Part shown: piece by piece, positions 37,920 through 47,298 of the stretch
Position numbering within the stretch: the first letter of the stretch is position 1
Layout: every line of letters begins with the position of its first letter
Assembly: GCA_965219165.1 (NCBI GenBank)
Contig: CBDCMW010000002.1
Span: forward strand, 558,001 to 622,000
Reading direction: 5' to 3'
DNA: 64,000 bases
DNA from: Aldehydirespirator sp965219165
GTDB lineage: Bacteria; Actinomycetota; Acidimicrobiia; Acidimicrobiales; Aldehydirespiratoraceae
Position numbers and translations under genes: made by a program
The notes under the pieces: generated by a model
Seen by the model: the letters and a program-made list of their open reading frames with translations, nothing else
What the model was told of the DNA's origin: nothing
Database searches by the model: none

Positions 37920-39174
37920 GGCCCGGGTTCACACCCACTCCAGAGTTCGCGGCGTGTTGGCCGCGACGTTGACGCTCCTCGGCGCGGCGGTAGCCACCGG
38001 CTGCGCCTCCGATGCGGAGCTCGACACTTTCGCGCCGCAGGGACCGATCGCCGAGGAGCTGCACTCCAAGGCGGTGCTGCCGGTGTTCTGGATCGCGGCG
38101 GTGGTGTTCGTGGGAATCACGATCGCCATGATCTGGCTGATCTGGCGGAACCGGGTCAGGACCTACGAGGGCGACGACGACTGGCCGTCGCAGATCCACG
38201 GCCACGTGCCGCTGGAGATCGGCTGGACCGCGGGATTCTTCGCGACCATGACCGGGGTGGCCGTCATCATGCTGCTGTCCCTTCCCATCGTGGACGCCAC
38301 CGAGGCCAACGCCATGCCGGTCGCCGTCGACGGCCACAGCGTCGAATGGGAGCCGACCGTGGTCGTGGTGGGCAACCAGTGGTGGTGGGAGTTCCGCTAC
38401 TACTTCTCCGACCAGGTGGACCTGGCCGATCTGAGGGTGCACGGCGACGCCAAGACGCTGCCGCCCGCGGACATCGTCACCTCGGGCCAGATGGTGATCC
38501 CCATCGGTCAGGAGATCGAGCTGATCGTCACCTCCCGCGACGTGATCCACTCCTTCTGGATCCCCGCGCTCAACGGCAAGCGCGACGCTGTGCCCAACAA
38601 GTTCTCGCCGTGGAAGATCGAGGCCTCCGACCCCGGGTTCTACTTCGGGCAGTGCACCGAGTTCTGCGGCCTGTCGCACTCCCGCATGAGGATGCAGGCG
38701 GTGGCGCTGAGCCCAGCCGACTTCCAGGCATGGGTGGACCGCACCACCGCCGATGCGGTCGAGCCCGTCGAGGAGGAGGCGCTGGTTGGCTTGGAGGTAT
38801 TCTCGGGCATCTGCACGTCCTGCCATCTAGTCGAGGGGCTCAACGACGACGTGTACGAGTCGGCCGACCAGGCCTCCGGGGCGGCGCCGAACCTCACCCA
38901 CTTGGCCAGCCGCAGCACCTTCGCCGGCGGGACCCTCAACACCTACAACGCCGACGGTTCGCTCAACCGCACGGACTTGGAGGCGTGGCTGCGCGACCCC
39001 GGTGCTCTCAAGGCCAACTACACGGTGCCCGGCGAGCAGTACCGGGGCATGCCCGACCTAGATCTGAGCGAGCAGCAGATCGACAACCTGGTGGCCTACC
39101 TTTCAGGCCTGGGAGCCAAGCCCGCCGACTGGATCATCGCGGCGACCCAGGTGGACGTACACGGCGATGACTGA
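37912..39174 (+). CDS. ctaC: cytochrome c oxidase subunit II with fused cytochrome c domain
   Basis: 420 residues. Takes electrons and passes them to subunit I. N-terminal lipoprotein-like signal (VLAATLTLLGAAVATGC), two membrane helices, periplasmic cupredoxin domain with the CuA site QCTEFCGLSHSRM, and a C-terminal cytochrome c domain with heme motif CTSCH and a possible Met ligand in YRGMPDLDLSE, making this a caa3-type oxidase. The GWTAGFFATM and WWWEFRYYF segments are conserved. Start is GTG 37912 or GTG 37903, overlapping the preceding gene. Confidence 0.95.
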   Translation: MNRARVHTHSRVRGVLAATLTLLGAAVATGCASDAELDTFAPQGPIAEELHSKAVLPVFWIAAVVFVGITIAMIWLIWRNRVRTYEGDDDWPSQIHGHVPLEIGWTAGFFATMTGVAVIMLLSLPIVDATEANAMPVAVDGHSVEWEPTVVVVGNQWWWEFRYYFSDQVDLADLRVHGDAKTLPPADIVTSGQMVIPIGQEIELIVTSRDVIHSFWIPALNGKRDAVPNKFSPWKIEASDPGFYFGQCTEFCGLSHSRMRMQAVALSPADFQAWVDRTTADAVEPVEEEALVGLEVFSGICTSCHLVEGLNDDVYESADQASGAAPNLTHLASRSTFAGGTLNTYNADGSLNRTDLEAWLRDPGALKANYTVPGEQYRGMPDLDLSEQQIDNLVAYLSGLGAKPADWIIAATQVDVHGDD

Positions 39175-39191
39175 GGAGGTCTCGGAGCATC

Positions 39192-41210
39192 ATGGCGATA
39201 ACTGAGAAGCCGCCGCTCGAGCTCGGCCCCGGCGACACCGTCCGCTACGCCGAGCGGCCCCTCGGCGTGTTCACCCGCCCCCAGCAGGGCAGGGGCTGGC
39301 GCGACTGGCTCAGCACGGTCGACCACAAGCGCATCGGGATCCTGTACGGCGCCTCGGCGATGTTCTTCTTTGTGGTCGGCGGTATCGAGGCGCTGCTGAT
39401 CCGCCTGCAGCTCGCCGCGCCGGAAGGCTCGGTGCTCAGCGCCGACATCTACAACCAGGTGTACACCATGCACGGCGTCACCATGGTGTTCCTGTTCATC
39501 ATGCCGCTGGCCGCCGCCTTCGCGAACTACTTCATCCCCCTGCAGATTGGCGCACGCGACGTGGCCTTCCCCCGGCTGAACGCGCTGTCGTACTGGATCT
39601 GGCTGTCGGGCGCGATCTTCTTGAACAGCTCGTGGATGGTGGGCGGCGGGGGCGCCGACTGCGGCTGGTTCTGCTACTCGCCCAACAGCGGCGTCGCCTT
39701 CTCACCCAGCCACGGCGTCGACTTCTACGCGATAGGCCTGCAGATCCTGGGCATCGCCTCCCTGGTGTCGGCGGTGAACCTGATCGTCACTTGTCTCAAC
39801 CTGCGGGCGCCGGGCATGACTCTGATGCGGATGCCGGTGCTCACCTGGATGCTGCTCATCACGCAGTTCCTGCTGCTGTTCGCGTTGCCGGTGATCACCG
39901 TGGCGCTGTTCCTGCTGATGTTCGACCGGCTCTTCGGCGCCCAGTTCTTCAATCCGGACGCCGGCGCCGACCCGCTGCTGTGGCAGCACCTGTTCTGGAT
40001 CTTCGGCCATCCCGAGGTGTACATCCTCATCCTGCCCGCATTCGGCATTGTCTCGGAAGTCATCCCCACCTTCAGCCGCAAGCCCCTGTTCGGCTACGAG
40101 TTCATGGTGTTCTCGGGCATCGCCATCGGGTTCATGGGCTGGGGCGTGTGGGCCCACCACATGTTCGTGTCAGGAATCGGCCCCATCTCGGTGGCCGCCT
40201 TCTCGTTGTCGACGATGTTCATCGCGGTGCCCACGGGGGTGAAAGTCCTCAACTGGCTTGCCACGATGTGGGGCGGGAAGCTGCGTTTCACGGTGGCCAT
40301 GAAGTTCGCGGTGGCAACGGTGGCCATGTTCACCATAGGCGGCCTGTCCGGCGTGACCCACGCGGTGGCGCCGGCCGACACCCAGCAGACCGACACTTAC
40401 TACATCGTGGCCCACTTCCACTACGTGATCTTCGGAGGCGCCGTGCTCGGCCTGTTCGCCGGGCTCTACTTCTGGTGGCCCAAGGTGTGGGGCCACTTCC
40501 TCAACGAGCGCCTGGGCAACTGGAACTTCTGGATCATGCTGGTGGGGTTCAACCTCACCTTCGGCCCGATGCACATCCTGGGTCTGCAGGGGATGTCGCG
40601 CCGCATCGACACCTATGCGGCCGGCTACGGCTTCGAGTTCTGGAACATGGCGGCCACCATCGGGTCGCTGCTGATCGCGGTGAGCGTGCTGCTGTTCATC
40701 GTGAACGTGGTGAAGTCCAAGCGCGACGCCCCGCACCTGCCCCCGCCGGGTCCGGACCCCTGGGACGCCCGCAGCCTCGAATGGTCGATCCCGTCGCCGG
40801 TGCCTGCGCACAACTTCGACACGGTTCCGCAGGTTCACGGCCGCGACGAGTGGTGGCACACCAAGTACGCCGAGAACGATGAGGGCAAGGTGGTGCGGGT
40901 CGCCACCGCGGAGGAGGCCGCGCAGACCGGCGAGGCGACCGGCGTGCACCTGCCGTCGCCGTCGTTCTGGCCCCTGGCGGTGGCGCTCGGGTTTCCCCTG
41001 ATCGGCTACGGCCTCATCTTCAACCTCTGGCTCGCGCTGATCGGTGCCCTCCTGATGATCGGCTCCCTCTACTCATGGGCGCTGGAGCCCGTGGACGACC
41101 CCGACGCGGCCCACGACCACCACGACGACGACCATGACGACGAAGGTCACGATGGCGCCGACGCCGATCATGACGGCGCCGGCGCCGCAGCCCACGGAGC
41201 TGACCAATGA
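39192..41210 (+). CDS. ctaD: cytochrome c oxidase subunit I (caa3 type)
   Basis: 672 residues. Catalytic subunit reducing oxygen and pumping protons. All ligands are visible: His in YTMHGVTMVFLF, CuB His with cross-linked Tyr in FGHPEVYILIL, His pair in WAHHMFVSG, and heme a3/a His pair in VAHFHYVIFGG. About 12 core helices plus a C-terminal extension with two more hydrophobic segments (FWPLAVALGFPLIGYGLIF), ending in an Asp/His-rich tail (AHDHHDDDHDDEGHDG) that could bind metal. Its end overlaps ctaE by ATGA. Confidence 0.97.
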   Translation: MAITEKPPLELGPGDTVRYAERPLGVFTRPQQGRGWRDWLSTVDHKRIGILYGASAMFFFVVGGIEALLIRLQLAAPEGSVLSADIYNQVYTMHGVTMVFLFIMPLAAAFANYFIPLQIGARDVAFPRLNALSYWIWLSGAIFLNSSWMVGGGGADCGWFCYSPNSGVAFSPSHGVDFYAIGLQILGIASLVSAVNLIVTCLNLRAPGMTLMRMPVLTWMLLITQFLLLFALPVITVALFLLMFDRLFGAQFFNPDAGADPLLWQHLFWIFGHPEVYILILPAFGIVSEVIPTFSRKPLFGYEFMVFSGIAIGFMGWGVWAHHMFVSGIGPISVAAFSLSTMFIAVPTGVKVLNWLATMWGGKLRFTVAMKFAVATVAMFTIGGLSGVTHAVAPADTQQTDTYYIVAHFHYVIFGGAVLGLFAGLYFWWPKVWGHFLNERLGNWNFWIMLVGFNLTFGPMHILGLQGMSRRIDTYAAGYGFEFWNMAATIGSLLIAVSVLLFIVNVVKSKRDAPHLPPPGPDPWDARSLEWSIPSPVPAHNFDTVPQVHGRDEWWHTKYAENDEGKVVRVATAEEAAQTGEATGVHLPSPSFWPLAVALGFPLIGYGLIFNLWLALIGALLMIGSLYSWALEPVDDPDAAHDHHDDDHDDEGHDGADADHDGAGAAAHGADQ

Positions 41211-41836
41211 GCGCGGAACCCCTGGTCGCTGAGCACGAGCCTGCCGCTGACGAAGGGCACGACCCTCACGCCACCACCACCGGCTTGTCGCACACCAAGT
41301 TGGCCATGTGGGTGTTCCTGGGGTCGGAATGCCTGCTGTTCGGCGGGCTGATCTCCACCTACCTGCTGTACAAGACCCGAGGCAACGGACGCACGCTGCC
41401 CACCGACGTGTTCGACATCCCGTTCACCTCGGTCAGCTCGTTCGTACTGTTGATGAGCTCGCTCACGATGGTGCTGGCCCTGTCCGCGGTGTCCCGTGGC
41501 GAGGACGAGGCGGGCCGAACCTGGCTGCTGGCCACCGCCCTGCTCGGCGGCGTGTTCATCGGTGGGCAGGTGTACGAGTTCACCAGCTTCGTCCGCGAGG
41601 GCGTGGCCTTCACCACCAACCCGGCCAGCAGCGCCTTCTTCACACTCACCGGCTTCCACGGAGTGCATGTCAGCGTCGGCATCGTCATGCTGATGTCGCT
41701 GTTCGTGGCGTCGCTGAAGGGCAAGCTCACCCAGCGCAACGCCGAGACCGTGGAGATCGTCGGCCTCTACTGGCACTTCGTGGACGTGGTGTGGATCTTC
41801 ATCTTCACCGTCATCTACCTGATCCCGGCCAATTGA
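41207..41836 (+). CDS. ctaE: cytochrome c oxidase subunit III
   Basis: 209 residues, five membrane helices. Family segments: LAMWVFLGSECLLFGGLIST near 30-49, FFTLTGFHGVHVSVGIVML near 144-162 and GLYWHFVDVVWIFIFTVIYL near 183-202. Supports proton uptake and stability of subunit I. ATG overlaps the ctaD stop. Confidence 0.95.
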   Translation: MSAEPLVAEHEPAADEGHDPHATTTGLSHTKLAMWVFLGSECLLFGGLISTYLLYKTRGNGRTLPTDVFDIPFTSVSSFVLLMSSLTMVLALSAVSRGEDEAGRTWLLATALLGGVFIGGQVYEFTSFVREGVAFTTNPASSAFFTLTGFHGVHVSVGIVMLMSLFVASLKGKLTQRNAETVEIVGLYWHFVDVVWIFIFTVIYLIPAN

Positions 41837-41843
41837 GGGCCCG

Positions 41844-42266
41844 ATGAGCGACACCGCCACCTCCGAGCACTCCGAGCCCGAAGCCGACACAGCCGCCGAG
41901 CACCACGAGCCCGAAGCCGACACAGCCGCCGAGCACCACGAGCTCGAAGCCGACACAGCCGCCGAGCACCACGACGACGAGGGCCACGCCCATCCCTCGG
42001 ACTGGGCCTACGTCAAGATCGCCGTCGTGTTGGCACTGATCACCGGGCTGGAGGTGTTCACCTACTTCCGCACCGTGCTCGACTGGGGCGCCTTCCTGGT
42101 GCCGTCGCTCATCTTCATGATGGTCGTCAAGTTCTATTTGGTAGCTACCTGGTTCATGCACCTGCGCTTCGACAGCCGCCTGTTCGCGCGGATGTTCACG
42201 GCCGGGCTGACCCTGGCCGTCGGCGTGTACGTGGTCACCCTGGCCGCCTTCGAATTCTGGTTCTAG
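41844..42266 (+). CDS. ctaF: prokaryotic cytochrome c oxidase subunit IV
   Basis: 140 residues. The C-terminal 90 residues form three membrane helices typical of the bacterial subunit IV family (YVKIAVVLALITGLEVFTYF, PSLIFMMVVKFYLVATWFMH, MFTAGLTLAVGVYVVTLAAF). The N-terminal 45 residues are a tandem acidic/His repeat: EPEADTAAEHH three times, encoded by 33-base DNA repeats at 41874-41906, 41907-41939 and 41940-41972. The His-Asp-Glu content suggests metal binding near the oxidase, as does the ctaD tail. Confidence 0.88.
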   Translation: MSDTATSEHSEPEADTAAEHHEPEADTAAEHHELEADTAAEHHDDEGHAHPSDWAYVKIAVVLALITGLEVFTYFRTVLDWGAFLVPSLIFMMVVKFYLVATWFMHLRFDSRLFARMFTAGLTLAVGVYVVTLAAFEFWF

Positions 42267-42269
42267 GTC

Positions 42270-43175
42270 ATGGGCGCGCTAGCCGCGACCGACGCTTGGC
42301 GCTTCCAGTTCCATCCTGAGGTGTGGCTGACGGTCGCCGCGGTGGTCGGCCTCGGGTTCTACGTGGTGCGAGTGGTGGCCCCCGTGGCCGTTGGTGCAGG
42401 CACAGTCGCCGTCACGCGCCGTCAGCGGCTGTGCTTCTTCGCGGGCACGGCCCTGCTGTGGGTCTCGGCGGACTGGCCCATGCACGACATCGCCGAGGAG
42501 TACCTCTACTCGGTTCACATGGTGCAGCACCTGCTCATCAGCTTCGTGGTGCCGCCGTTGCTGCTGCTGGCCGTGCCCGAGTGGCTGGCCCGGCTCATCG
42601 TGGTCGACGGCTCGCGCTCGGCCAAGGTGATCCGCCGGCTGGTGCACCCGCTGGTGGCCGCGGTCGTGTTCAACGCGCTGCAGGGACTGATGCACTGGAA
42701 CACGCTGGTGGAGCTGTCGGTGCGCAGCGGCCCCTTCCACTACGCCATGCACCTCCTCATGTTCGCCAGCGCTCTGGCTATGTGGACGCCGGTGGTCGGG
42801 CCGCTGAGGGAGCTGCACCTGTCCGAGCCCGGCAAGATGGTCTACCTGTTCGCCATGTCGATCGTTCCCACCGTCCCGGCCGCCTGGCTCACGTTCGCTG
42901 AAGGCTCGGTCTATCCGATCTACGACCACGCTCGGAGACTCTGGGGCATCTCGGTCACGGCCGATCAGCAGGCCGCCGGCGCGGTGATGAAGGTGCTGGG
43001 CGGCTTCTACCTGTGGACGCTGATCGCCATCAAGTTCTTCCGCTACTCGGCCGCGCAGCGTCACGCCGACGCCGACGCGCGCCGCAAGCGCTTCGTGGCC
43101 GACACTCTCACCACTGCCGATGTCGAGGCCGAGTTCCAGCGCCTCGGACCCCCGCCCTCCGAGCCCGGCCCGTAA
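42270..43175 (+). CDS. ctaG: CtaG-type cytochrome oxidase assembly membrane protein
   Basis: 301 residues, about seven helices, caa3_CtaG family (copper delivery/assembly of caa3 oxidase). Signature: LLWVSADWPMHDIAEEYLYS near 64-83, then HMVQHLLISFVVPPLLLLAVP, HWNTL and YAMHLLMFASALAMWTPVVG. Conserved His residues in these loops fit copper handling. Last gene of the oxidase operon; convergent with the next gene. Confidence 0.9.
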   Translation: MGALAATDAWRFQFHPEVWLTVAAVVGLGFYVVRVVAPVAVGAGTVAVTRRQRLCFFAGTALLWVSADWPMHDIAEEYLYSVHMVQHLLISFVVPPLLLLAVPEWLARLIVVDGSRSAKVIRRLVHPLVAAVVFNALQGLMHWNTLVELSVRSGPFHYAMHLLMFASALAMWTPVVGPLRELHLSEPGKMVYLFAMSIVPTVPAAWLTFAEGSVYPIYDHARRLWGISVTADQQAAGAVMKVLGGFYLWTLIAIKFFRYSAAQRHADADARRKRFVADTLTTADVEAEFQRLGPPPSEPGP

Positions 43176-43187
43176 CAGTGTTGGCGG

Positions 43188-44738
43188 CTAGTTCTTGGGC
43201 TGGACGGTGGTGCGGTGCTTGTGGATGTCCTCGTCGCGGCGCCGCTCGGCTGGAGTGCGGCGAGGGGGCCCCGCGGGGGCCGATCCTTCCCGGGCTCCGG
43301 AGATACTCACACCGGCGGGACGCCGGTAGTTGAAGAGGCCGGCCTCGTCGACGATGACCCTGTCCTCGTAGTCGTTGAACCACAGCGCCTCAGGATTGCG
43401 CCCGACCATGGTGACCCTGCCCCGGTTGCCGGCATCGGCGGGGCTGCGGAGCACCTTGAAGATCACTACGCCGTCCTCAGTGCCGGGCAGGCCCGCTATG
43501 GGGCCTTCGGTGACCGCCGCGACCTCGGTCTTGCCCTTGTAGTGGACGATGGTCAACCGGGCGTGGGTCTCCACGCCCGACAGTCCCCGCTGTGACTCGT
43601 TGACGATCTGCCACGCGGTCTCGATGGGCACGTTGAAGGCCTTGTAGGCGACGATGTTGCGCCCGCAGAAGAAGTAGTGGTTCTCGATGCCGGACGACTT
43701 GAGCGTTCGTTGCAGCGTCCGCAGCACATCGGCGTCGTCATTGATGCCGGCGATTATCGGCGACTGGTTCTCCACGGATATCCAGCCCCTCGACACAAGC
43801 GCGTCGACGGCCCGTCTGGTGCTGGGATGCCACCGGTACGAGTCGTTGTCGTCGATGACGTACTCCCCGGCAGGATCCTTGACCAGCAGCTCGTCGGGAT
43901 GGTTGAAGTGCACCATCAGCCTCAGGACCACGTTGGGGTAGACCTCACCGAAGCGGTCGAGCATGGACAGGAAGGCGTCGTCGAAGCGGTCGGGATGGAA
44001 GGCCAGTTCCTTGGTCCCGAGCCGGATCGCCGTCACGCCGGCTTCGGCCAGAGCCGTGAACCATGCCGCAATCTTGCTGTTGGGCAGCACCATCGGATCG
44101 CCGCCCGACAGCAGCGCCTCGCGCAGTCTCGGCCGTCCGGTGTCCGGATGCCGGCCGCCGTTGGCGTCGACCGCGGCGTTGTGGGCCCGGATGTAGTCCG
44201 TCACCTCCCTGATCTGGGCGAGGCCCTTCTTCTTGACCGTGCCATCGGCGCGCGCGATGTCCTTGCGGGCGATGAGATCCTCCCGGTAGCAGAACCGGCA
44301 ATGGGCCGAGCAGGTCGAGATGACGTACAGGAGGGCCATCTCGTACTTGTGGAGGAGTCCCTCGACGGGGCTGTAGTCGAGTTGGTTGGCCGGGTCCTCC
44401 TCGCCTTCGAGATTCGTGGTCTCGTCGGCCGAGGCCTTGACGAGTCTTTGCAGGGCCGGGCTGGCCTTGGCCATCTCGAAGTAGTGGCGGGTGATCTTGA
44501 CCGGCATGCGGGTCTCGACGTCCCGGTCGGTCTCCCGGAGTTCTTGCAGCTCGGACAGTTCGGCTGCGGTGTAGAAGCCGCGCATGTCGGTGGGCGCGCC
44601 CTGATTGATGAACGGGTCCAAGCCGTTGACGATCTGCCGGTCGTAGCGCGGGTTGTCGACTCGGTCTAGGACTCGCCGCTCCCGGCTGGTGGGTTCATAT
44701 TTTGCTCTGCGGATCTTGGTCTGGTCTGTGCGTGTCAT
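43188..44738 (-). CDS. KamA-family radical SAM aminomutase
   Basis: 516 residues. Radical SAM motif CSAHCRFCYRED near 164-175 (Cx3Cx2C), LSGGDPMVLPNSKIAAWF near 220-237, and FNHPDELL and YRWHPSTRRAVDAL segments as in lysine 2,3-aminomutases. The family uses SAM, a 4Fe-4S cluster and PLP to shift an amino group. Length is greater than typical LAM because of a charged C-terminal tail. The substrate (lysine or another amino acid) cannot be read from sequence, so no symbol is given. ATG 44738 is chosen; the frame is open upstream without family content. Confidence 0.87.
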   Translation of the reverse strand: MTRTDQTKIRRAKYEPTSRERRVLDRVDNPRYDRQIVNGLDPFINQGAPTDMRGFYTAAELSELQELRETDRDVETRMPVKITRHYFEMAKASPALQRLVKASADETTNLEGEEDPANQLDYSPVEGLLHKYEMALLYVISTCSAHCRFCYREDLIARKDIARADGTVKKKGLAQIREVTDYIRAHNAAVDANGGRHPDTGRPRLREALLSGGDPMVLPNSKIAAWFTALAEAGVTAIRLGTKELAFHPDRFDDAFLSMLDRFGEVYPNVVLRLMVHFNHPDELLVKDPAGEYVIDDNDSYRWHPSTRRAVDALVSRGWISVENQSPIIAGINDDADVLRTLQRTLKSSGIENHYFFCGRNIVAYKAFNVPIETAWQIVNESQRGLSGVETHARLTIVHYKGKTEVAAVTEGPIAGLPGTEDGVVIFKVLRSPADAGNRGRVTMVGRNPEALWFNDYEDRVIVDEAGLFNYRRPAGVSISGAREGSAPAGPPRRTPAERRRDEDIHKHRTTVQPKN

Positions 44739-44955
44739 GTCTGTTCTCGGATTCCCTGTCGCTGGCGCCGAGGGGGGCCGTCCGCCGTGCTGGCCGGCTC
44801 CGGGGCCGTGCCTGCCGGAATCGTCGGTGCCGTCACTGGCGCCGATACAGGGGTTCACAATCATGGCAGGTATTCCACAGGTGTGCAAAACCGCAGTCTG
44901 GGGTGGGGAAATGGAGGCGCACGCCTCGGCGGGTTCAGCCGGTACCGTCTCCGGC

Positions 44956-46242
44956 GTGCTCGACCTGCGCCAGCTGAGGGCCGAACCCGACACCGTGAAG
45001 GCCGCCGTCGCCCGCCGGGGCGAGCCCACCGCGCCTCTCGATCAGGTCCTCGTCCACGACGAGCGCCGCCGGGCCGTGGTCAGCGAGGCCGACGAGCTGA
45101 GGGCGGAGGTCAAGCGGATCTCGGCTGAGGTCGGTGCCCTGCACCGCGACGGCCGGGCGGACGAGGCCGAGGATCTGCGGACCCGGAGCCGGGAGCTGGG
45201 CGCCCGCATCGACGAGCTGGCCGCAGAGGCTGACCAGCTCTCGGAGTGGATCCGGCGGATCCTGCTGTTCGTGCCCAATATGCCCGCCGAGGACTGTCCC
45301 AGCGGGTCGGGCCCCGATGACAACGTCGTGGTGCGCATGACCGGCTATGACCCTGACTCCTACAAGGAGCACCAGCGGGTGCCGCACTGGGATATCGGCA
45401 CTGCGCTCGGCATCCTTGACATCGACCGGGCGGTGCGCATGTCCGGTGCGATGTTCGCGATGTACCGCGGGCTGGGGGCCCGGCTGGTGCGGGCCCTCAT
45501 CGACTATGGGCTGGACCGCAATCGCGACCTCTACGAGGAGATCCGGCCGCCCACGCTGGTGCGCACCGAGACCATGACTAGCGGGGGATACCTCCCCAAG
45601 TTCGCTGACGACGCCTACCACCTCGAGCGCGACGACCTCTGGGCGATACCGACGGCCGAGGTCCCTCTCACGGCAATGCTGCACGACGAGATCGTCGAGG
45701 AGACCGACCTGCCGATGAGGCTGATGGGCCATACCTCGTGCTTCCGCCGCGAGGCTGGCGCCGCCGGCCGCGACACCCGCGGGCTGCTGCGGGTCCACGA
45801 GTTTGACAAGGTGGAGCTGTACGGATTCTGCACGCCCGAACAGGCCGCCGACATCCACGCCGAGATCCTCGACCGGGCCGAGCGGGCCATAGTCGATCTG
45901 GGCCTGGCCCATCGGGTGCTCGACCTGTGCGCCGCCGACCTCGGTGGGGCCTCGGCCCGCACCTTCGACATCGAGGCCTACGCCCCGGGGGCGGACCGCT
46001 GGCTGGAGGTGTCGAGCGTGTCGTGGTGCCGCGATTACCAGACCCGGCGGGCGAACGTCCGCTACCGCCCGGCTGCGGGCGGGCGCACGCAGATGGTCCA
46101 CAGTCTCAACGGGTCGGGGCTGGCCGTGCCCCGGGTGTGGGCCGCGCTCGTGGAGACCTACCGCCGGCCGGACGGTTCGGTGGCGGTCCCGGAGGCCCTG
46201 CACCCCTACATGGGCGGGATCACGGTCATCGGCCCGCGCTGA
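44956..46242 (+). CDS. serS: seryl-tRNA synthetase
   Basis: 428 residues. Class II synthetase. N-terminal antiparallel coiled-coil tRNA-binding arm (about 25-105, e.g. VVSEADELRAEVKRISAEV); motif 2 HTSCFRREAGAAGRDTRGLL near 258-277 with VHEFDKVELYGF; motif 3 near the end LNGSGLAVPRVWAALVETYR. GTG at 44956 is chosen because MLDLRQLRAEPD is the family N-terminus. The 217-base upstream gap to the divergent KamA gene shows no feature I could identify. The methyltransferase gene follows by one base. Confidence 0.96.
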   Translation: MLDLRQLRAEPDTVKAAVARRGEPTAPLDQVLVHDERRRAVVSEADELRAEVKRISAEVGALHRDGRADEAEDLRTRSRELGARIDELAAEADQLSEWIRRILLFVPNMPAEDCPSGSGPDDNVVVRMTGYDPDSYKEHQRVPHWDIGTALGILDIDRAVRMSGAMFAMYRGLGARLVRALIDYGLDRNRDLYEEIRPPTLVRTETMTSGGYLPKFADDAYHLERDDLWAIPTAEVPLTAMLHDEIVEETDLPMRLMGHTSCFRREAGAAGRDTRGLLRVHEFDKVELYGFCTPEQAADIHAEILDRAERAIVDLGLAHRVLDLCAADLGGASARTFDIEAYAPGADRWLEVSSVSWCRDYQTRRANVRYRPAAGGRTQMVHSLNGSGLAVPRVWAALVETYRRPDGSVAVPEALHPYMGGITVIGPR

Positions 46243-46243
46243 G

Positions 46244-46879
46244 ATGGCGGGACCGATCACCTGGGTCGAGCCCGCGCGTCCCGTGGTGAAGCCGGCCCGG
46301 TTCGGCTCCGACCATCCGATGCGGGTCGTCACTCGCCAGGTGGGCGCCGGTGACGGCTGGTCGCCTGATCGGGCCGCCTTCGTGGCTGGAGTGTTCGACC
46401 AGCTCAGCGAGGGCTGGCACGCGGATCACGGCAGCGACGTGCGGCTGGCGTCGCTAGAGGACGCGCTGCGGCGCGGCGATGTCGGTCCGGGCCGGCTGGT
46501 GGAGATCGGCTGCGGCACCGGCGCCGCCACCGAGCGCATCGCGGCGCGCCGGTTGGTGTCGGCGGCTCTGGACCTGTCGCCGGCCATGTTGGCCCTTGCC
46601 GATCCGACGGTGGCACCGTTCTTAAGGGCCGACGCCGCCGCGCTGCCACTGGCGACCGGGTCGGTCGATGTCATGGTGCTGGTGAACATGTTCATGTTCG
46701 CGGCCGAGTACGACCGGGTGCTGGCGACCGGCGGCGAGTTCGTGTGGATCAGCACCATGGGCGACGAAACGCCCATCTACCTGCCGCCCGAGGAAGTGAT
46801 GGATCTCCTTCCGGGCCACTGGACCGCCACGGGCAGCTACGCCGGAACGGGCCTCTGGCTGGTCGCCCGCCGCGGCTAG
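46244..46879 (+). CDS. SAM-dependent methyltransferase
   Basis: 211 residues. Class I Rossmann methyltransferase: motif I VEIGCGTGAATERI near 84-97, LDLSPAMLALAD near 106-117, FLRADAAALPLATGSVDVMV near 124-143. Substrate unknown. It starts at 46244 right after the serS stop and is probably co-transcribed. Confidence 0.85.
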   Translation: MAGPITWVEPARPVVKPARFGSDHPMRVVTRQVGAGDGWSPDRAAFVAGVFDQLSEGWHADHGSDVRLASLEDALRRGDVGPGRLVEIGCGTGAATERIAARRLVSAALDLSPAMLALADPTVAPFLRADAAALPLATGSVDVMVLVNMFMFAAEYDRVLATGGEFVWISTMGDETPIYLPPEEVMDLLPGHWTATGSYAGTGLWLVARRG

Positions 46880-46974
46880 TAGTGGTCCGTCGCAGGATTG
46901 TTTGGGGCCGCTCTTAGTGCTCCAAGGTAGGGCTTGGGCCCACCGCGCTGCCCCAGCGTCTTGGCGACACACCA

Positions 46975-47298
46975 CTAGGAGGCGAGGGCCAGTCCCGCGG
47001 CCGCGGCGCCGAGCCCTAGGATCAGCATGCCGGCGAGGTAGGCCGTGGCCCTTGCTGCACTGTTGGTCCACAGAGAGCGCACGTCGTCGGCCAGGGTCGA
47101 GAACGTGGTGAGCGCGCCCAGCGCCCCGGCACCGACGACCATCGACATGGTGTCGGCGGCACCGCTGAGCAGCCCCAGGGCGAAGGCCCCGGCCACGTTG
47201 ACCGCCAGCGTGGCCAGCGGCCGCGGCATGAGCCGCCCTGCCTGCCACCGAAGCAGTGCTCCGGCTCCCGCGGCTAGGCCGAACAGCACCACGGTCAC
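46975..47298 (-). CDS. crcB: CrcB/Fluc fluoride channel subunit, second
   Basis: 107 residues with four short helices. Fluc signatures: GAGALLRWQAGRLM, LAVNVAGAFALGLLSG and GALGALTTFSTLADDV (the GxxGxxTTFSTF-type motif). Exports fluoride across the membrane. Start GTG 47298 overlaps the stop of the upstream paralogue as GTGA, so the two are made together and probably form a heterodimeric channel, as in other bacteria with paired CrcBs. Confidence 0.92.
   Translation of the reverse strand: MTVVLFGLAAGAGALLRWQAGRLMPRPLATLAVNVAGAFALGLLSGAADTMSMVVGAGALGALTTFSTLADDVRSLWTNSAARATAYLAGMLILGLGAAAAGLALAS

Noticed and set aside
44739..44955. T-box leader upstream of serS
   Set aside because: I could not find the T-box core sequence or a terminator/antiterminator pair.
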